A stretch of 64,000 nt of DNA, taken from Novosphingobium sp. 32-60-15 (GTDB lineage: Bacteria > Pseudomonadota > Alphaproteobacteria > Sphingomonadales > Sphingomonadaceae). Under the pieces are notes generated by a model. That model did no database searches and had not been told where the DNA came from. It was given only the letters and a program-made list of their open reading frames with translations. Below are positions 63,180 through 64,000 of this stretch, piece by piece (the first letter of the stretch is position 1; every line of letters begins with the position of its first letter). Position numbers and translations under genes: made by a program. The stretch spans positions 1 to 64,000 of the forward strand of contig NZ_NCEN01000006.1 of the NCBI RefSeq assembly GCF_002280675.1, written 5' to 3'.

Positions 63180-64000
63180 ATGGCCGGCGCTAAGAACCAC
63201 GATTATCACATTCTGCCGCCCGACATCTGGCCGGTTGTCGGCGCATTTTCGGCGTTGATCATGGCTACGGGCGGCGTCTTCTGGATGCACGACATGGCTG
63301 GTGGCACCGCCACATTTTTCCTCGGCCTGCTGGGCGTGATCGTCACGTTCTTTTCGTGGTGGGGCAAAGTCATCAAAGAAGCGCATGCGGGCGATCACAC
63401 GCCGGTTGTGCAGCTTCACCAGCGTTATGGCATGATCCTGTTCATCGCTTCCGAAGTGATGTTCTTTGTCGGCTGGTTCTGGGCCTTCTTCGATTTCTCG
63501 CTGTTCCCTTCGGAACTGGCCGAATCGGTTGCCGGCCAATGGCCGCCAAAGGCAATTGAAGCTGTGATGGATCCGTTCGATCTGCCATTGCTCAACACGC
63601 TGATCCTGCTCTGCTCAGGCACCACGCTCACCTGGGCGCACCACGCGCTGATCCATGGTGATCGCGATGGCCTCAAGAAGGGCCTGTGGGCCACGATCAT
63701 CCTCGGCCTCGTGTTCTCGGCCATCCAGGCTTACGAATATTCGGTTGCACCGTTCGCATTCGGCGTGAACACGTTCGGATCGTCGTTCTACATGGCAACC
63801 GGCTTCCACGGCTTCCACGTGGTCGTGGGCACGATCTTCCTGATCGTTTGCCTGATCCGCGCTTACAAGGGCCACTTCACCCCGCGCCAGCACTTCGGTT
63901 TCGAAGCAGCGGCCTGGTACTGGCACTTCGTTGACGTGGTGTGGCTGTTCCTGTTCGTCGCCATCTATGTGTGGGGCAGCTGGGGCTATCCGGTCCACTG
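63180..64000 (+). CDS. coxC: cytochrome c oxidase subunit III (3' end outside window)
   Basis: The frame opens at ATG 63180 and runs off the right edge. The visible 273 residues start AGAKNHDYHILPPDIWPVVGA and contain EVMFFVGWFWAFFDFSLFP, TGFHGFHVVVG and the helix-VII region WYWHFVDVVWLFLF, near the C-terminus. Almost the whole subunit is present, with about seven membrane helices. Some in-between 81 bases (63099-63179) contain only the leader. Confidence 0.95.
   Translation, partial: MAGAKNHDYHILPPDIWPVVGAFSALIMATGGVFWMHDMAGGTATFFLGLLGVIVTFFSWWGKVIKEAHAGDHTPVVQLHQRYGMILFIASEVMFFVGWFWAFFDFSLFPSELAESVAGQWPPKAIEAVMDPFDLPLLNTLILLCSGTTLTWAHHALIHGDRDGLKKGLWATIILGLVFSAIQAYEYSVAPFAFGVNTFGSSFYMATGFHGFHVVVGTIFLIVCLIRAYKGHFTPRQHFGFEAAAWYWHFVDVVWLFLFVAIYVWGSWGYPVH

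Noticed and set aside
1..64000. CRISPR arrays, rRNA operons and insertion-sequence transposases
   Set aside because: No regularly spaced repeats, rRNA-like segments or transposase frames were seen; the only integrase is the phage one at 4656.

Overview
The window is chromosomal DNA of an alphaproteobacterium, most likely a sphingomonad (Sphingomonadaceae or Erythrobacteraceae; genus not resolved). The evidence is a two-piece, circularly permuted tmRNA gene whose tag reads ANDNEALALAA, a stand-alone HdaA-type DnaA regulator, several families typical of these bacteria (DUF3297, DUF2794, DUF983, DUF2066, DUF2256), a large TonB-dependent receptor, and a cox operon ordered coxB-coxA-ctaB-small membrane protein-ctaG-coxC. 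Function assignments rest on motifs and context read by eye; no database search was run.

Positions 1-5870 are the right-hand end of a prophage or integrated element, with tightly overlapping genes all on the + strand. It carries a recombination/replication block (ERF annealing protein, PolB-type 3'-5' exonuclease, SSB, Lar-like zinc ribbon, HNH-like nuclease, NinB-like protein). This is followed by an unusual block: a TGT/DpdA-like base-exchange enzyme, a QueD/PTPS-like protein without the catalytic Cys, and an acyl-carrier-like protein without the phosphopantetheine Ser. A tyrosine integrase ends 16 bp from the 3' end of a tRNA-Val(CAC), the probable attachment site. The left part of the element and its other att copy lie outside the window.

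From 6 to 31 kb the genes are mostly catabolic. A LysR regulator diverges from a CoA-acylating aldehyde dehydrogenase, which is followed by isobutyryl-CoA dehydrogenase, 3-hydroxyisobutyryl-CoA hydrolase, enoyl-CoA hydratase and 3-hydroxyisobutyrate dehydrogenase (valine degradation, without a classical MmsA here). Next come a CHAP protein, der, DUF983, and a minus-strand lipid cluster (thioesterase, class-C-beta-lactamase-like hydrolase, 3-hydroxyacyl-CoA dehydrogenase lacking its hydratase half, thiolase). LysR/frmA (formaldehyde detoxification), tmRNA, mscL, a LemA-TPM-TPM-NUDIX-SDR run, and an arginine succinyltransferase group (M20 peptidase-astA-astB) follow.

From 31 to 52 kb there are malate synthase G, the envelope/ribosome cluster lptD-surA-pdxA-rsmA, and pepA-DUF2256-holC. 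A GIY-YIG nuclease gene then sits exactly between two copies of a REP-like paired palindrome. After it come ndk, a TonB-dependent receptor, purM-purN (PurN fused to a YjbR domain), DUF2066, hdaA, cysE, DUF2794, and two overlapping hotdog thioesterases. From 52 to 58 kb a compact minus-strand run carries pyrE, a serine hydrolase, pdxJ, acpS, lepB, an AI-2E-type permease, a DUF3089 hydrolase and ruvX. Several of its start codons overlap the preceding stop as TTGA or GTGA. The window ends in the aa3 cytochrome c oxidase operon, with coxC cut off at the right edge.

The two most interesting items are the REP-flanked GIY-YIG unit (41602-42115), which looks like a small self-contained mobile or REP-maintaining cassette, and the prophage block with DpdA-like, QueD-like and ACP-like genes (3144-4516), which suggests 7-deazaguanine-type modification of phage DNA with degenerate or re-purposed partner proteins.
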